Shown: positions 1 to 11,723 of the stretch, one piece after another
How the letters are laid out: each line of letters opens with the position of its first letter
Numbering within the stretch: the first letter of the stretch is position 1
DNA from: Tubiluchus corallicola
Taxonomy: Eukaryota > Priapulida > Priapulimorpha > Priapulimorphida > Tubiluchidae
Length of the DNA stretch: 64,000 nt
Direction of reading: 5' to 3'
NCBI GenBank assembly: GCA_030141605.1
Contig: JAQGDQ010000899.1
Location: 2,501-66,500, forward strand
Position numbers and translations under genes: made by a program
The notes under the pieces: model-generated
What the model was told of the DNA's origin: nothing
Seen by the model: only the letters and a program-made list of their open reading frames with translations
Database searches by the model: none

Positions 1-798
1 CGAACTAGAGCAGATTACAAAAGTTGGTAATAAAATAGCAAAAAGTAATAGTTCTTAAATAAAGTGGCCGGTAAAGCATGACTGCCCCTCACATTGCAAA
101 GAGGACTGGCCACCCACCCGTCCTGGAAAAAACATTGGCAGTTTTTTGAACAAAAATACATTTACATGTTTTGAATGATTTAAGAAAAACCTCGGTCTTT
201 GGCATCATTTTGCAACAAAAACTCGATCAGACATTAATTCGAGCGTCTCTTGCGGCACAGATGTCATGATTGATTTCGAAATTGCCTCGACGGTAGCTAG
301 CAGACGACCTTGTGAACAATCGATATGCGATCAGGCACAATTCATTTCAAGGCTACCCAAATGCAATATCACATTACAATCATCTCGTCATACGTGGATC
401 GCAAGAGAAGCATGCGAAGCCTGACCGTGGCTTCACTGAATGAAGGAATGACCATCTCTCATCAATCATAGCAGAGGAAAATTGAATTCAAAGGCGCAGC
501 ATATCCACAGATTGGCAATTTACATCCACGGGAAACTAGATAAAACAATTTCCATAAAGGAGTAGATAAAACAATTTCCGTAAAGAGATTGTGCTAGCCT
601 TACAATGTGGGCAACAGCTGGTTCATTGTGTTATGTTAGAGAATTAGCATTGATAATTAGCAAGATCGCGGTCCTGCCACCACCAAAACCATCATAAGTA
701 GTCCCTGCCGCGGAATGCTAGATATCGGCTTGCAGTATGCCCAAGCGCATAAAAAGGTAAATGAAGGGAAAAAAGCATTGCACATTTACCCGTAGTGA

Positions 799-940
799 TA
801 GTGGTAGTAGTAGTAGTGGTGGTAGTGGTAGTGATAATGGTAGTGGTAGTGGTAGTAGTAGTAGTGGTAGTGGTAGTAGTAGTAGCAGTGTAAGTGGCAG
901 TGATTGTGGTAGTAGTAGTAGCAGCGGTAGTGGTAGTAAA
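799..940. repeat. Imperfect GTA/GTG trinucleotide repeat
   Basis: About 140 bases made almost only of GTA, GTG and related triplets in irregular order. One forward frame reads as a Ser/Gly string, another as Val-rich, as expected of any such repeat. No flanking coding signal is seen, so it is called a decayed microsatellite and not a gene. Confidence 0.85.
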
Positions 941-1002
941 ACATTTTTGTGTGAACGATCAAAAAATAATTTCCGTTTGCTTTTTTCTCATACGTTTTTT
1001 AG

Positions 1003-1142
1003 ACATTGACATAGACGTAGCCATAAACATAGACGTTTATTTCCTCCAAATGTGTCACAAATTTCCATTTTACAAAAAAATAACTTTATCCGTGAAGATG
1101 GGGCGAGGAAACACCGTAGGTTATCTAGTCACTCACCCCTTA
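1003..1142 (-). mobile_element. 3' tail of a non-LTR retrotransposon or SINE (family X)
   Basis: Read on the minus strand, a body with a GGTGAGTGACTAGAT-type segment leads to an AATAAA-like motif and then a degenerate (TCTATG)n tail (plus strand CATAGA repeats at 1008-1035). The same arrangement recurs at 24164-24290 and 57200-57352. The shared body plus terminal simple repeat is typical of LINE or LINE-mobilised SINE 3' ends. The family is not identified. Confidence 0.45.
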
Positions 1143-2616
1143 TAATTTAATATTGTAATAACACAAAAAAGAATTGATGACACTGAATGCAATTATTGCT
1201 AATTACTTAAATACAAAAAATCAAAATAAAGCAATAACAAAAAGAAAAATATAAAAACAAACATAACAACGATAGCATAAGTGAAAAAAAGAATAATAAT
1301 AAATGAAGATGATGAATAAGTATCACAATAATTAGTTACGAATTAAATAAAATGATAATAATGTACAGTTGTTTACAAAATTCTCGGCAAAATAATGTGT
1401 ATATGATTATATAACAGAAAAAAAAACATAAAAGCAAAGCAGAGCAGTTAATTTATATCACCGTACACAAGTAATTGCTAATTGGGTATAGTGTATACAC
1501 AAAAAATGTGTTTTAGCAATTTTTTTAAACTAATTATTATAAACAAACAGTGGTAAAATTAGTTCTAGTTCTACTTGTGCATTTATCGATGTTTTATTGG
1601 TTACAATCTTAAGCAAACATTACGTCGTTTTACAAATGAATTTACAGCTCTAGCTATGCCTTTGTAGTCAATGAGAGCGTGTCGTATAGCAACTATTAGA
1701 CGCTGAAAGTCTGCGCAAATTGATCGTAACTGTAGCACAAATTGCACGGCCATCAGAATAAACGGGGCAATTTGTTGTAGAGGAAAAGAAATCAGTCACG
1801 GGGGAAGTACAGTAAACCCGCTCTGCAGGTCACATCAAATGCTTCCGGAAAAAGCTAGCCTTAGCCTATATTTAGATCTATAAAAGATTGCCAATAATGT
1901 TATGTTATCTACAGTAATATACAGCATAACTGTACGTTCGATGAAGTCGTATTATAGTACAAGTGTTCCAAAATAAACAGTACTGCACCAATATTCTGAT
2001 CAAATTGCAAAAAAATACAGCTGAGTGTTATCAGTAACTATGTAGTACGAAATTGTATTCGTATTTCTACATGTCCACACTTATTATTGGGCTTTGGGTG
2101 GTGTAATATTGGCATGTTCGTAGCATGTGGTACTACATTGTTCCTTTTGGAACACCCTGTAGAACAAAAGAGTGACAGAATGTTTGTAGCTCTCAGTAGG
2201 AAATTATCGATATCATCATTCATCAGTTCGGTTGCTAAATGATACTTAGTAATTGATAATTGATACATAGTAATGATACATACACAATTACAATATATAG
2301 TAATTGTACAATGCTAACAACCAATGATCTCATTTTTTTCTATAACACTGCCATTTTTGTTTACAAACCTGTACCAACTTTTGTAGCGATCTGTTTTCTA
2401 CAGACTTCATGAATCCTGCTGTTAAGAGTGTCTGATCACACAACACTCGCTGTTCTTCTGACCTGATTGATCTGAACCTTTCTAAACCAGTCTTCCCGTC
2501 TTTTTTAACATTCCTTTATTCCTTTATGGTCGCTTCTACTTGTTTTGCGCCGTTCTTTCGTTTTAAACAATCTAATACACTCATTTTTGTCCTCTCTTTT
2601 TTCATTCACTTGGGCG

Positions 2617-2991
2617 TAGTAGTAGTAAAATCTTTATTTGCCATTTTAAAAACATTGACCATCATAATAAAAGACAGACAATCAGTGTTAGTTCAATAAA
2701 AACATACACTGTTCTGGGCAAATGCGTCTGGTGCAAGCTAAACTATAAGTGCAACTAGAAATTCAGAAATAAAATATAACCTAGTTTAGTAAAGTCTAGG
2801 AAAAATGAAATTATGATTTGATTGAGTATCATCGTGTTCGTATGTCGGATATTCAAAACGAGTCATTAAATGTTTTTTTTAATTTAGAGTTGAATATTGA
2901 TAAAGAGCTGCTGTGTTTTAGTGATGTCGGTAATGAATTCTAAAAATGTATTGCTTGCTTAGTAATGGAATTCTTTCCATATTGGTTGTTC
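2617..2991 (-). mobile_element. 5'-truncated non-LTR retrotransposon fragment, copy 1
   Basis: On the minus strand the fragment begins with a remnant of the C-terminal end of a reverse-transcriptase ORF2 (a LWNSLP-like segment followed by a SLSIFK-like helix, here broken by a stop and a T-run). It then has a 3' untranslated part and ends in AAATAAAGAT plus a (TAC)n-type tail at 2617-2630. It is clearly homologous to 12905-13241, which keeps the frame better. Both copies start at the same internal point. Confidence 0.75.
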
Positions 2992-4112
2992 GTTCTAATG
3001 TTTCTTAAATTTAGTGTTCTTGCGTACTTTACAGAGGCGCAAGCGCCTAACGAGTTTTACTCGTCCACGATACGCATGTTGTCACACTCAATAATTATTA
3101 CTATTAACTGTACATTCTTTCAATGTCTCTATAAGTTTATAAATTCATTTCCAAATGAATTACTTACTTACTTGCAACCGCAAGAGTGAAATAATCGTTG
3201 TAATCAATGAAAACATGGACACAATGTTATCTAGATTTTCTCGTTCCCGCGGGAGATAATTTAACATCGCCTGGGGGAAACAGCGAATCATTAATTTAAT
3301 TATCTAGCCTAGCTGTCGCGTAGACTTGTCGCATATCCATATGAGTGGATAAATTTTTAAAATGGCCTGCACTGTACGTTATAATTGCCTTGACGCCAAG
3401 GTCTCTGCCTAAAAAAATGCAACTTAGCCATGTGATGTTGAGTTCGCACTTTTTACAGTTCATGTTATACAGTTTATCGTATTTTAAAAAGGGTTTTTAT
3501 ATCGCGCGCGATAAACCTCTTTACAAAAAACAGTATTGTGTATTTAGGCATCCATATTTTAGCTTACATTACATATTTAAGCTTGGATTATAAAATTGAT
3601 AGAATAGAATTTATTTTATACATGGAGCATATTAAATTGTATGCACAATATGTCCATATTAGTATTATATTATATTAGTTTTATAATGTTATTTAGTATA
3701 TTAGTGTGAATTAAAATATAAAGTACAACAGAATACCTTAGAATTAAACAAAACTAAAAAACGGACTAAAGTACTAAAACAGAAACATCACAAAATACTT
3801 TGCAAAATTAGATACGGATTGAAAGCAAAAGTCAGATAAAAGTAGGAAATTAAACAAGTTGAAGTTCTTAATAATTTTATTCATTGATTTTTCAGCAGAA
3901 ACGCGATCTCTGGTCAGTGGCTATGCCTTCTGTATAGTATGGAATTAAAAGATGTTGATGATGATCAAAAATGTGAAGAATTATGAACTGATTCTATTGA
4001 AATGAAGCCATTGCTGATTTGGTAGGTAGTTTTGGAAGCCCTGGTAAGTTACCGTATTCTGGCATGTTGTGAGCTAGTTCTGGAAGCCAGCGACATTTAA
4101 ACGGTGATTACA
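2992..4112. other. Intergenic region upstream of the GT31 gene
   Basis: AT-rich with no supported gene. A possible splice acceptor (pyrimidine-rich stretch then TTTTTCAG at 3886-3893) could end an intron in the 5' UTR of the downstream glycosyltransferase gene, but no matching upstream exon was found. Confidence 0.35.
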
Positions 4113-5267
4113 ATGATGCGTTTGAGCACCGTTTCACGTTTTGTGGTTGTGACGGGCATTGGCCTAACGTTAACACTAACGCTATTACTCAAGTGGACGG
4201 ACACATCCGTGCAGCAACGACGGTTTGCCGGTGGCGACGGCAACAGACGTTTATTGCACGGGTTCAGCTGGACTCCAGTGGACTCTACGAGCTATGGGGA
4301 AGCCGTGATAACCAAAGAGGTGAACTGGACTGAACGGTGGGAATACTATAAACTTGTAATGCATGGAGTCTTATCAAAAAGTGATCAATTCGCAAAAATA
4401 GATAAAGTGAATTATACTCGTCTGAACTGTAGTTCCTGCGTGAACCCACATCAGTTTAACTACATTCGAAATGAGGAACGGACATGCGAAAAAGAGGTGT
4501 ATATTCTCATCTACATCCACACGGCGCCTCGCAACTTCAAACGACGCATGGCCGTCCGCGAGACATGGGCAAGCCGGAAATGGTTGAGGAAGTTCAACAT
4601 GAAGGTTCTCTTCTTTCTGGGCAAACCGTCTTTCAACAGTACGCTTCAGAATGCCATAGACTATGAGAGCGAGCATTACCATGACATCGTACAGGAAGAT
4701 TACATTGACGCTTACAGGAACTTAACCTACAAGGGCATGAGTGCACTTAAGTGGATTACAAGATACTGTCCAAAAGCTAGATGGATATTAAAAACGGATG
4801 ATGATATATTTGTGAATATATTTGTCTTGCACAGTCATTTAAAGAATCTAATCTTGCATGGGTTTGCACCGAAAAGGACCATCATGTGTTTAGTGTGGTC
4901 TCGGATGCCAGTGCTGCGGCAGGGAAAGTGGTCAGTGGCAAACGAAACCTACGCACCCGCCTACTTCCCAAAATACTGCTCCGGAAGTGCATACCTGTTA
5001 ACGCCGGATATTGTCCCGGACATGTACAACAAATCTCTGCACACCCCATTCTTCTGGGTAGATGATGTGTACATAACGGGTTTCTTGCCAGCAAACATGA
5101 GTGTGTCCTACAATTCCATCAATTCACTCTATGCTTTAAAATCTAATGATCTGAACACGAAACTTTTGAATGATACTGATGTGGCCATATTTGGGCATAT
5201 TAGAAAGCTTAATGATATGTATCGATACTGGAATAAAGTTTTACCTAAATGGAGTGATTCATCCTGA
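4113..5267 (+). CDS. Beta-1,3-galactosyltransferase-like glycosyltransferase, family GT31
   Basis: Intronless ORF of 384 aa from the ATG at 4113; the open frame reaches 4104 but starts there with GTG. The protein has the layout of a Golgi type II membrane enzyme: short cytosolic tail, hydrophobic signal anchor at about residues 8-26, stem, then a luminal catalytic domain. GT31 landmarks are visible: RMAVRETWA near residue 145, a VLFFLG strand, the metal-binding DDD triplet at 229-231 inside ILKTDDDIFVN, a YCSGSAYLL segment, and VDDVYITG near 316-323. In the last motif the usual Glu-Asp pair is Asp-Asp, a conservative change. About nine N-glycosylation sequons occur. The family transfers galactose or GlcNAc from UDP-sugars in beta-1,3 linkage to glycoproteins or glycolipids. 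The exact acceptor cannot be told from sequence. A poly(A) signal follows 20 bases after the stop. Confidence 0.9.
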   Translation: MMRLSTVSRFVVVTGIGLTLTLTLLLKWTDTSVQQRRFAGGDGNRRLLHGFSWTPVDSTSYGEAVITKEVNWTERWEYYKLVMHGVLSKSDQFAKIDKVNYTRLNCSSCVNPHQFNYIRNEERTCEKEVYILIYIHTAPRNFKRRMAVRETWASRKWLRKFNMKVLFFLGKPSFNSTLQNAIDYESEHYHDIVQEDYIDAYRNLTYKGMSALKWITRYCPKARWILKTDDDIFVNIFVLHSHLKNLILHGFAPKRTIMCLVWSRMPVLRQGKWSVANETYAPAYFPKYCSGSAYLLTPDIVPDMYNKSLHTPFFWVDDVYITGFLPANMSVSYNSINSLYALKSNDLNTKLLNDTDVAIFGHIRKLNDMYRYWNKVLPKWSDSS

Positions 5268-5286
5268 CGTGCCACAAAAATGCATA

Positions 5287-5292
5287 AATAAA
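5287..5292 (+). terminator. Poly(A) signal of the GT31 gene
   Basis: AATAAA 20 bases after the stop codon, followed by a T-rich stretch. A hAT-type MITE begins 50 bases further on. Confidence 0.6.
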
Positions 5293-5341
5293 CAGTAATT
5301 ATTTAAAATTTTCCTCTAAACATTTATTTAAATACTTAAAA

Positions 5342-5826
5342 CAGAGGTGTGCAAATTGCGGCCCGCCGAGAGAATTTGTGCGGCCCGCGAAGAGATTTGT
5401 CAACCTAATGAAAGTGCGGCCCGAGCGATTAATTGAGTGTATCCAGCTGAAGTCCGTGCCACGATCCCAAAGATAGTGCGGGTAGTTTTTTCTACTAGAT
5501 CGGATGCCATTAACCCTTACAAGACGGTTGTAGCTTAATGTCACTGTACTACACAGACTGTGTGATAAACATTACTAATATGCATTGTAATGAAATTACC
5601 ATGTCTATCTGTCCTGAAAGTAGAAATATATGGTTTGTAATATAAATTTTAATAACTTCTAAAATAGTTTCTTGAGTGTAGTAGTAATGATGTACGCAGG
5701 TCGGATGCAAAAAAATCTTTATTAGGCCTTTCTGTACTTGGCTCCTTGATCAAACTGCCTGCGGCCCACAGGAATTGTGGGAAAGTTTAATGTGGTCCGG
5801 CTAGTCAGATAATTTGCACACCCCTG
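5342..5826. mobile_element. hAT-type MITE, family A copy 1
   Basis: A 485-bp non-autonomous DNA transposon. The terminal inverted repeats start CAGAGGTGTGCAAATT and end AATTTGCACACCCCTG. It is flanked by a perfect 8-bp target-site duplication, ACTTAAAA (5334-5341 and 5827-5834), the size expected of the hAT superfamily. It has no transposase ORF. It is highly similar to the copy at 31573-32047 over its full length. Confidence 0.95.
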
Positions 5827-6867
5827 ACTTAAAATGATTGCCAAACAAAGTTGTGCATCTGATCCATTGAATGATCATTTGAAGCTCTTAGAGAATAACA
5901 CCTTTAGATAATTATTCAAGTTCTTATTTTTTGCAACATCTCAACTCCCTTCGGAAGACATTAGCTCATAACGTTTCTTCTTGTGGACAGATGTCGCTAG
6001 TTTGAGCAGGGTGTATGGTTGCCATCGGTGATTTCACCATTCACTAAAATTATGCAACTATCAGAAGCTAGAGCACTTTTGAAAAACCAGAATTTTGCTC
6101 AATCTTAATCTAATATAAATAAGTGATTCTATAAAATGATGATTCCCTGCGACGAAATGTAAATGAAAAAGTTCTTGTAGCATAGTTAGTAAAATGGCTT
6201 ACAAGAAAACAAGATCAGAACAGCCTTTTTTCAGAAATTGCTGGTATTTTACAATAACAGTATCGTTAAAAGAAAGTGAGGTGACTTTACGGTGCCCTGG
6301 GCTGATAGTTCTATCCCGCCCACGTTTATGCTTGTTTATGTAATAAGCAGATTAAACAATTACTTGTGGTGTATTAGAAACACTATTATCCTAGTTTCTT
6401 CGTGGTGATTATTAACTACATGTATTTGCACAGCATTTATATTCAAGCAGGCTGCACAAGTGCCTGTTGTGTACTACCTTGCATATGTTCATTATGTGGC
6501 ATTTATATAAAAGCTATGGTCACAAGTACGTGTGGTATGTTATATAATGCCCCCTTTGCATGAATATGAAAGTATACACATTTTCATAGGAGAATAAGAT
6601 TTTTTTCTAAAATGTGACCCCTCAAACTTTGGCGCCCTAGGCTATGTTCTAGTTAGCCTATTGGTTAATACATCTCTGGATTTTTATAAAAACATTCAAG
6701 TATATGTTAAACTCTTAAACATTCTTCATAGAGTTTCAAAACTTCAAGGAGTGCTCAGTAAAGATACCTTTCATTAACTGTTACTTCAGGAAAATAAGCA
6801 TTAAATCGTAGTAGTTGAGATACATTTGGTGGTCAACTTTGAACTCAAGATAAATAGTTTACCTACG

Positions 6868-7057
6868 CAGGGTCGGCCTTAGGTAATTGGAGGCCCTAGG
6901 CGAAGTGAATTTGGTGACCCCAAATGAAATAGAAAAATAAAAAATAAAATTACGCAATTTATTAAAAACTATCATGTATGTTACCTCGGCGTGAGGCCCC
7001 CTGGAGGGTGAGGCCCTAGGCTGTTGCCTAGTTTGTCTATGCTTAAGGCCGGCCCTG
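6868..7057. mobile_element. Short hAT-type MITE, family B copy 1
   Basis: A 190-bp element beginning CAGGGTCGGCCTTAG and ending TTAAGGCCGGCCCTG, giving clear terminal inverted repeats. ACCTACG lies on both sides (6861-6867 and 7058-7064), a 7-bp match where hAT elements usually make 8. Internal GTGAGGCCCCCT sequence is shared with 32928-33173. Confidence 0.85.
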
Positions 7058-10000
7058 ACCTACGTAATTTGCATAAACCCAATTTCCTACAGAATCTGAT
7101 CCTAAATTTAAGAGTATCTGAAACCTTTCAGATTGTCCAAAATTTGTATGATCGATATACTTTACCACTGCGTTAATTAATCAAATTTACAGCTTAATTC
7201 AAGGTTAGTTTAACATTCAGCTGTATAATTTATAATTGAACTGCATTAATAAAATCTATAAGCCTGTGTTTATTATACAGTTTCTTAATTAACGAGATCA
7301 ATAGGAAAGCATCAATACGCCACCTGGAGGCAAAATGTTTTGCATATTCATTGTTTATGGCATTATAAAAGTTTCATACGTTCCCCTGTTGAGTGTACAA
7401 TTCAATTCAATTAAATTTATTTATCTCTTTATAGTATTACAATCTGGTGTATAACTTACTTATATCTTTATAGTGTATAACTTACCGAGAACGTCATATT
7501 TTTCAAATGTCGCATTCCTTGCAACTACAATTGTTATAGAAATACCTGCAAAGCAATCTCAGGCATAAAGTTGCTTCCTGAAAATTTTATGATAAACCAT
7601 AATTAGGTGTAAAACCAGATCGGTATATCCCTGTTCTGCAGCGATAACCTTTGACTAATAATGCATTTACTAGATAATTACTCATGTAGTTGATCACGAT
7701 TACATTCTAGAATAGGATGTCTTGTATTTGTTTTATCAGTACGTTTCGTCAGCTGTACATTTAGCGTGCTGTATATTTTGCGCACCTTACACCTTAACAT
7801 TATATATTTTGCTAGTAACCTTTGTGCCAATGAAGTTTCTGCTGAAATGCGTAACATGCAAAGTGTACAACTGGCAAAGTGTGCAATAGCAAACTGTACA
7901 TCTGGCAAACTGTGCACTGTTGAAATGTAAAGCTGGTCAAGCATTTGACGCAATGTAAAATCATGAGCTTACTCCAAGATATTCAATATAGATCTGCTTT
8001 TCAAACTGCTTTTTATTTAGCTATGTAATTTTATTTAATGAAAGAGCACTGAAAGTTGCTCGGGATGCTGTGCAGCAATAAAAGCCCAAAAAGTTGTGAT
8101 ACGTGTATTTCTGTAGGAAACGGTGCCTTGACAAACTTCTTCCTTAGGAAGTTACACAGTCACAAACTAATTGAAAGCTAAAACTGATAATGTGGCACTG
8201 TAAGCACATGGCTGGACATAATAATCCAAATTCCAACTGTTTCCTCACGTCCAAAACTTCATTAAGGCAGATTTGTTTCACTGTATGTAGAGTGCCAATA
8301 GTCTGTAAAAGTCATTATGTTATCTCACTAGTCATTAGAGCTATGTAAAGCTAACTACTCACAGCCACTTTTGCACAACCAAAGTTTGTTATATATTCAG
8401 TTAGTATAACTTAAAAATATTAACTACCTCACAAACTTTGTTACACTGGGCGTAAAAAGAGCACACAAACTTATACCACCACCTATAGTGTCCAACTTGT
8501 TATACTAATATTAATGACTCTATACGTACCAAATGTATGTAAGTGTATATAGATTCAGCATGACAGGTTTACGTTAAATTGATGAAAGTTGTAAAGTGTT
8601 GGAAATAGTAAATTGCTGTGTTTATAATAATAAATAGTACAAATACTTTACCATAATAATGCGTTTTTATTAACTTTATGCTCCTGAATTTGTATATGCC
8701 AAATTTGCCAACAGACAATGCAAGAGTGGCACATAGACCAGTCAACAACTCCATACATTGATTACAAATCTGATTCCTAAACTAGATAATCACATTAAAA
8801 TGAACTCAAATTAAAGAGCGTGATGGCAGCAAGCAAAATGGCAGGAGGTCAAACACTTGCAAAGCATAAATCTAACCGACAGATGTCCAAACAAAAACAT
8901 GATGAGAATTTTTTGGTTCACACGAAAACAGTACCTGCTTGGTCAGTTGCAGAGAGGCTACAGGTGATTACTTGATGGGCATAGAAAGTGGACATTGATA
9001 GACACAGAACCATGCCATGCTCATATTTTCTGTAATGTTATTTCAGACAAAGTGGCAATTAAATGGTTTTTAGAAAAATCGTTCTCCTAATTTCTGTGGG
9101 TGTTTTGCTGTGCTCATCTTCCTTCTGCAAGCTACCCACTTGAACTAAACTAACAAAAGAGAAATGAATTAGTCTAAGCTGCCATCTACCGTCGTTGTTT
9201 TTACTCTAATTGTACAAAGTTTGTCAGAGATTGATTTTGTTTCTAAATATTGTTTACTCATTGCTTTTATAGATTATTCATTAATCTGAGTAATTAGATT
9301 GCTAATTTCCTTTGCTTTAATTCTCTTTAAGTTAAAACAGAGAAAAATTATAACACAGTTTTCTGTAAGCAAATAATCTTTATTCTGCTATCAAAGCAGC
9401 CAAATAGGCTTTGATCTTGATTTAACTAGTAGTCTGTAGAGTATACGTGACCTTTCTATTTATGGTCTGTATGCATGAATGTAATTTACCTTCCAATAGG
9501 AACTTGAATCTCTGGTCATGTGATTTACTGCTCAATTCTCTCAAAGCATGCAAGTTTCAGTTGATCTAGAGACAGCAATGTTAAAGGATGCAAAATTTCT
9601 ACAGTATCATATTGCTAACTCTTATGACTGTTTGTTCAATTTTGTTACTAAAGTGAACATTGTATACGTTTTACAACAAAATGATTGCAAATTTCTACAC
9701 CTTTGATGTAGCAGCAAATTTCTTGTTATATGTGGCTCTTTACAATCATCTCTTTGGCAACAACAGCAATGGAAAATTAAAGCTTTCTCAAAGTGAAACT
9801 TACTTTAGAAAGGATTGTTCTGCTCATGTAAATGCAATTACGTTTACACCAATACCAAGATCGGTGCAACACCATTGGTGAAAGAAAGAAAAATATAACA
9901 TCAGTGTATTTTCAATTCATGATAAATGCCTAACTTTTACCATGTCAAGCTTTAACATGTTTCTTGCTAGATAATATGATTGACATCACCCTTACAGGAA

Positions 10001-10129
10001 AATAATAAAACATTCAAACTGCCTGGTTTCATAACTATTTACAATTTTAATTAGTAAATTATTGCTTAATGAAGAAATGTACTTAAAATTATTCATTAAC
10101 TTTCAAGTTCTTTTCATCAAACTTTGAAG

Positions 10130-10250
10130 CTAATCCCAAAAAATCGGGACTCAGGCAGAAATTTGAACCAGAACCTTTAGATTACACGCCAAATGCTCTG
10201 GCCATTACAAGCTGTATTAGCTTCCACGGCGCTGGGCGTAATCCAAAAAT
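10130..10250 (-). repeat. tRNA-derived SINE head (probable)
   Basis: Read on the minus strand, TGGCCAGAGCA matches the RNA polymerase III A-box and GGTTCAAAT about 32 bases later matches the B-box; between them is a tRNA-like anticodon stem with an 8-base loop and poor T-stem pairing. This is not a functional tRNA, because the acceptor and T stems do not pair. A degraded tRNA-derived SINE promoter is the simplest reading. Confidence 0.5.
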
Positions 10251-10409
10251 CCCTGGTAAAAATCTACATGTTTCCATCCTTTCTAAAAAAACTTAATTAA
10301 ACTTTTAAACAATTTAATAAATGTGGGTTCACTCCATCATTAACAACTTCCTAATTTCAAACAAGTGAAATATTACGTTTACATCCAAACCATTTCAAAA
10401 TGTTCAGTT

Positions 10410-10565
10410 CAGAATACAGAATAATTTATTTGCCTCAATAACATAATCAACATAGCATTAACAAATGATGTGACTACTAAGAGAGACAGGGTGGCGAAAA
10501 GACCGAAAGGTCATCGAATCTACCACCCTTCTACTAATTTAATAACAAAACTCTACTTAGATTAG
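10410..10565 (-). mobile_element. LINE/SINE 3' tail, family Y copy 1
   Basis: On the minus strand a body with a GGGTGG box and a hairpin-forming GACC-TTTCGGTC-type segment leads to GGCAAATAAATTATTC. The plus-strand words GGGTGGCGAAAAGACC and GGTCATCGAATCTACCACCC recur almost unchanged at 63180-63240, and the first word recurs at the right edge of the window (63979-63990). Confidence 0.5.
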
Positions 10566-10800
10566 TACTATGAGCTATAGATATACTATAAACATTGCGA
10601 TATTTACACATTTGTAATTAATGAACCCATGATTGATTATAATAATGATATAATGATGAGCTGAATCTTTGTATGAGTTCAGTACTTAATGTAAATAATT
10701 GTTTACATTACAAACATTATATTACAAATTGTCACCTGTAACTTGCAGAATTTCAAAAGCAGCACTATTTCATGTAAATTAGCATCAACCTAGTCATATA

Positions 10801-11331
10801 CAGTCTAGCCTCGTTATCTCGCCCCTCGTTATGCCGCCAAACTCGTCTCTCGCCATAGAAAGTGCCAGGACAGATTTACTGCTTTGATATTTACCTCGTT
10901 AAGTCGCCACCCTCGCTTCTCGCCCTCGCCACGTCATGCTAGGATGAGGGCTTGTGTAAACTATATTCGTTATGTCGCCACACAGACAAACTCAGAGGTG
11001 AATCGATCAATACATATACAGCGTGTCGATCAATATAACCGCGGTATGTAGACAATGCTGCTGTACTCGATAGACAGACATAATTAATCTAGTGTGTGTC
11101 TCACCAGGATTATATTAGGAGTGCTATGGTTGGTTAATGCACAGAGAAACTAAAGCGTCGCCGATATCCTTACTGTATAACACCAAAGATGCGTTTAAGT
11201 TTGAGTTTTCACAAAGCGTGAGCAAATTTACATGATGTCTCTGAAGCGAATATTCCCGTTATCTCGCCATACTCGCCTCTCGCCAAAAATCTGCCCTAGA
11301 CGGACAGTGGCCAGATAACGAGGCTAGACTG
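10801..11331 (+). mobile_element. pogo/Tigger-type MITE, copy 1
   Basis: A 531-bp element with TIRs starting CAGTCTAGCCTCGTTATCTC and ending with the inverse complement, flanked by TA (10799-10800 and 11332-11333), as Tc1/mariner/pogo elements produce. Inside each end the words CTCGCC and CTCGTTA are repeated many times, giving long imperfect subterminal repeats. No transposase ORF. A second copy in the opposite orientation is at 45157-46017. It lies about 390 bases beyond the 3' end of the MBD4 coding region. Confidence 0.9.
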
Positions 11332-11723
11332 TACACAAAACTGGGCACTGTAACAGGTCAAATACAAGATAAATAAACATATTTCTTGCAGTTGCCACAG
11401 TATTACCAATTGAATATGTTGAACATGATGAAATTTCAGCCTCTTAAATACCACAGCCATTAGCAAGTAACAACCCAAACACCTTAGTTAACATACAATT
11501 GAAACTACCACTTCAGTAACACACGATAGTAAATAAAAGCAACACAATTACAAAGAAAAAATGCCGAAATTATAATTTCAATGGTAACTAACCATGATTG
11601 GTTGGAAAGTATCACATGCTTAAATGTTATAAAAGTTTTGCGTGTTAATTAATTATGAATAATTATTAATTACTGTTAATTAATTAATTCTCGATGTCGC
11701 ACAAATCGTAATTTATCGCACAT

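Larger units (their letters stand above)
1..2616. other. Intergenic region, no gene seen
   Basis: No open frame here looks like a conserved protein or has convincing splice sites. It holds the trinucleotide repeat and the retrotransposon tail listed separately, and otherwise AT-rich unique-looking sequence with many short A-runs. It may include the far end of a gene lying to the left of the window, but nothing in the sequence shows this. Confidence 0.5.
5827..10800. other. Intergenic region between GT31 gene and MBD4
   Basis: About 5 kb without a supported gene. It holds one small hAT MITE (6868-7057), a tRNA-like SINE head (about 10130-10250), a LINE/SINE tail (10410-10560) and a short tandem patch at about 7850-7925 in which CTGGCAAA/GTGTGCAA-type words repeat. 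The sequence GGCGCCCTAGG near 6632 resembles interior sequence of the hAT element at 6868 and may be a relic of the same family. The short ORFs here have no recognisable similarity. Confidence 0.5.

Noticed and set aside
761-1145. Ser/Gly-rich and Val-rich ORFs
   Set aside because: They are readings of one imperfect trinucleotide repeat in different frames.
4104-4112. Extended starts of the GT31 (4104) and CRPPA (43972) frames
   Set aside because: Both upstream start codons are GTG; the first ATGs (4113 and 43987) fit the expected signal anchor and N-terminal strand.
4374-4682. Minus-strand 102-aa ORF
   Set aside because: It is antisense to the GT31 coding sequence and shows no family features.
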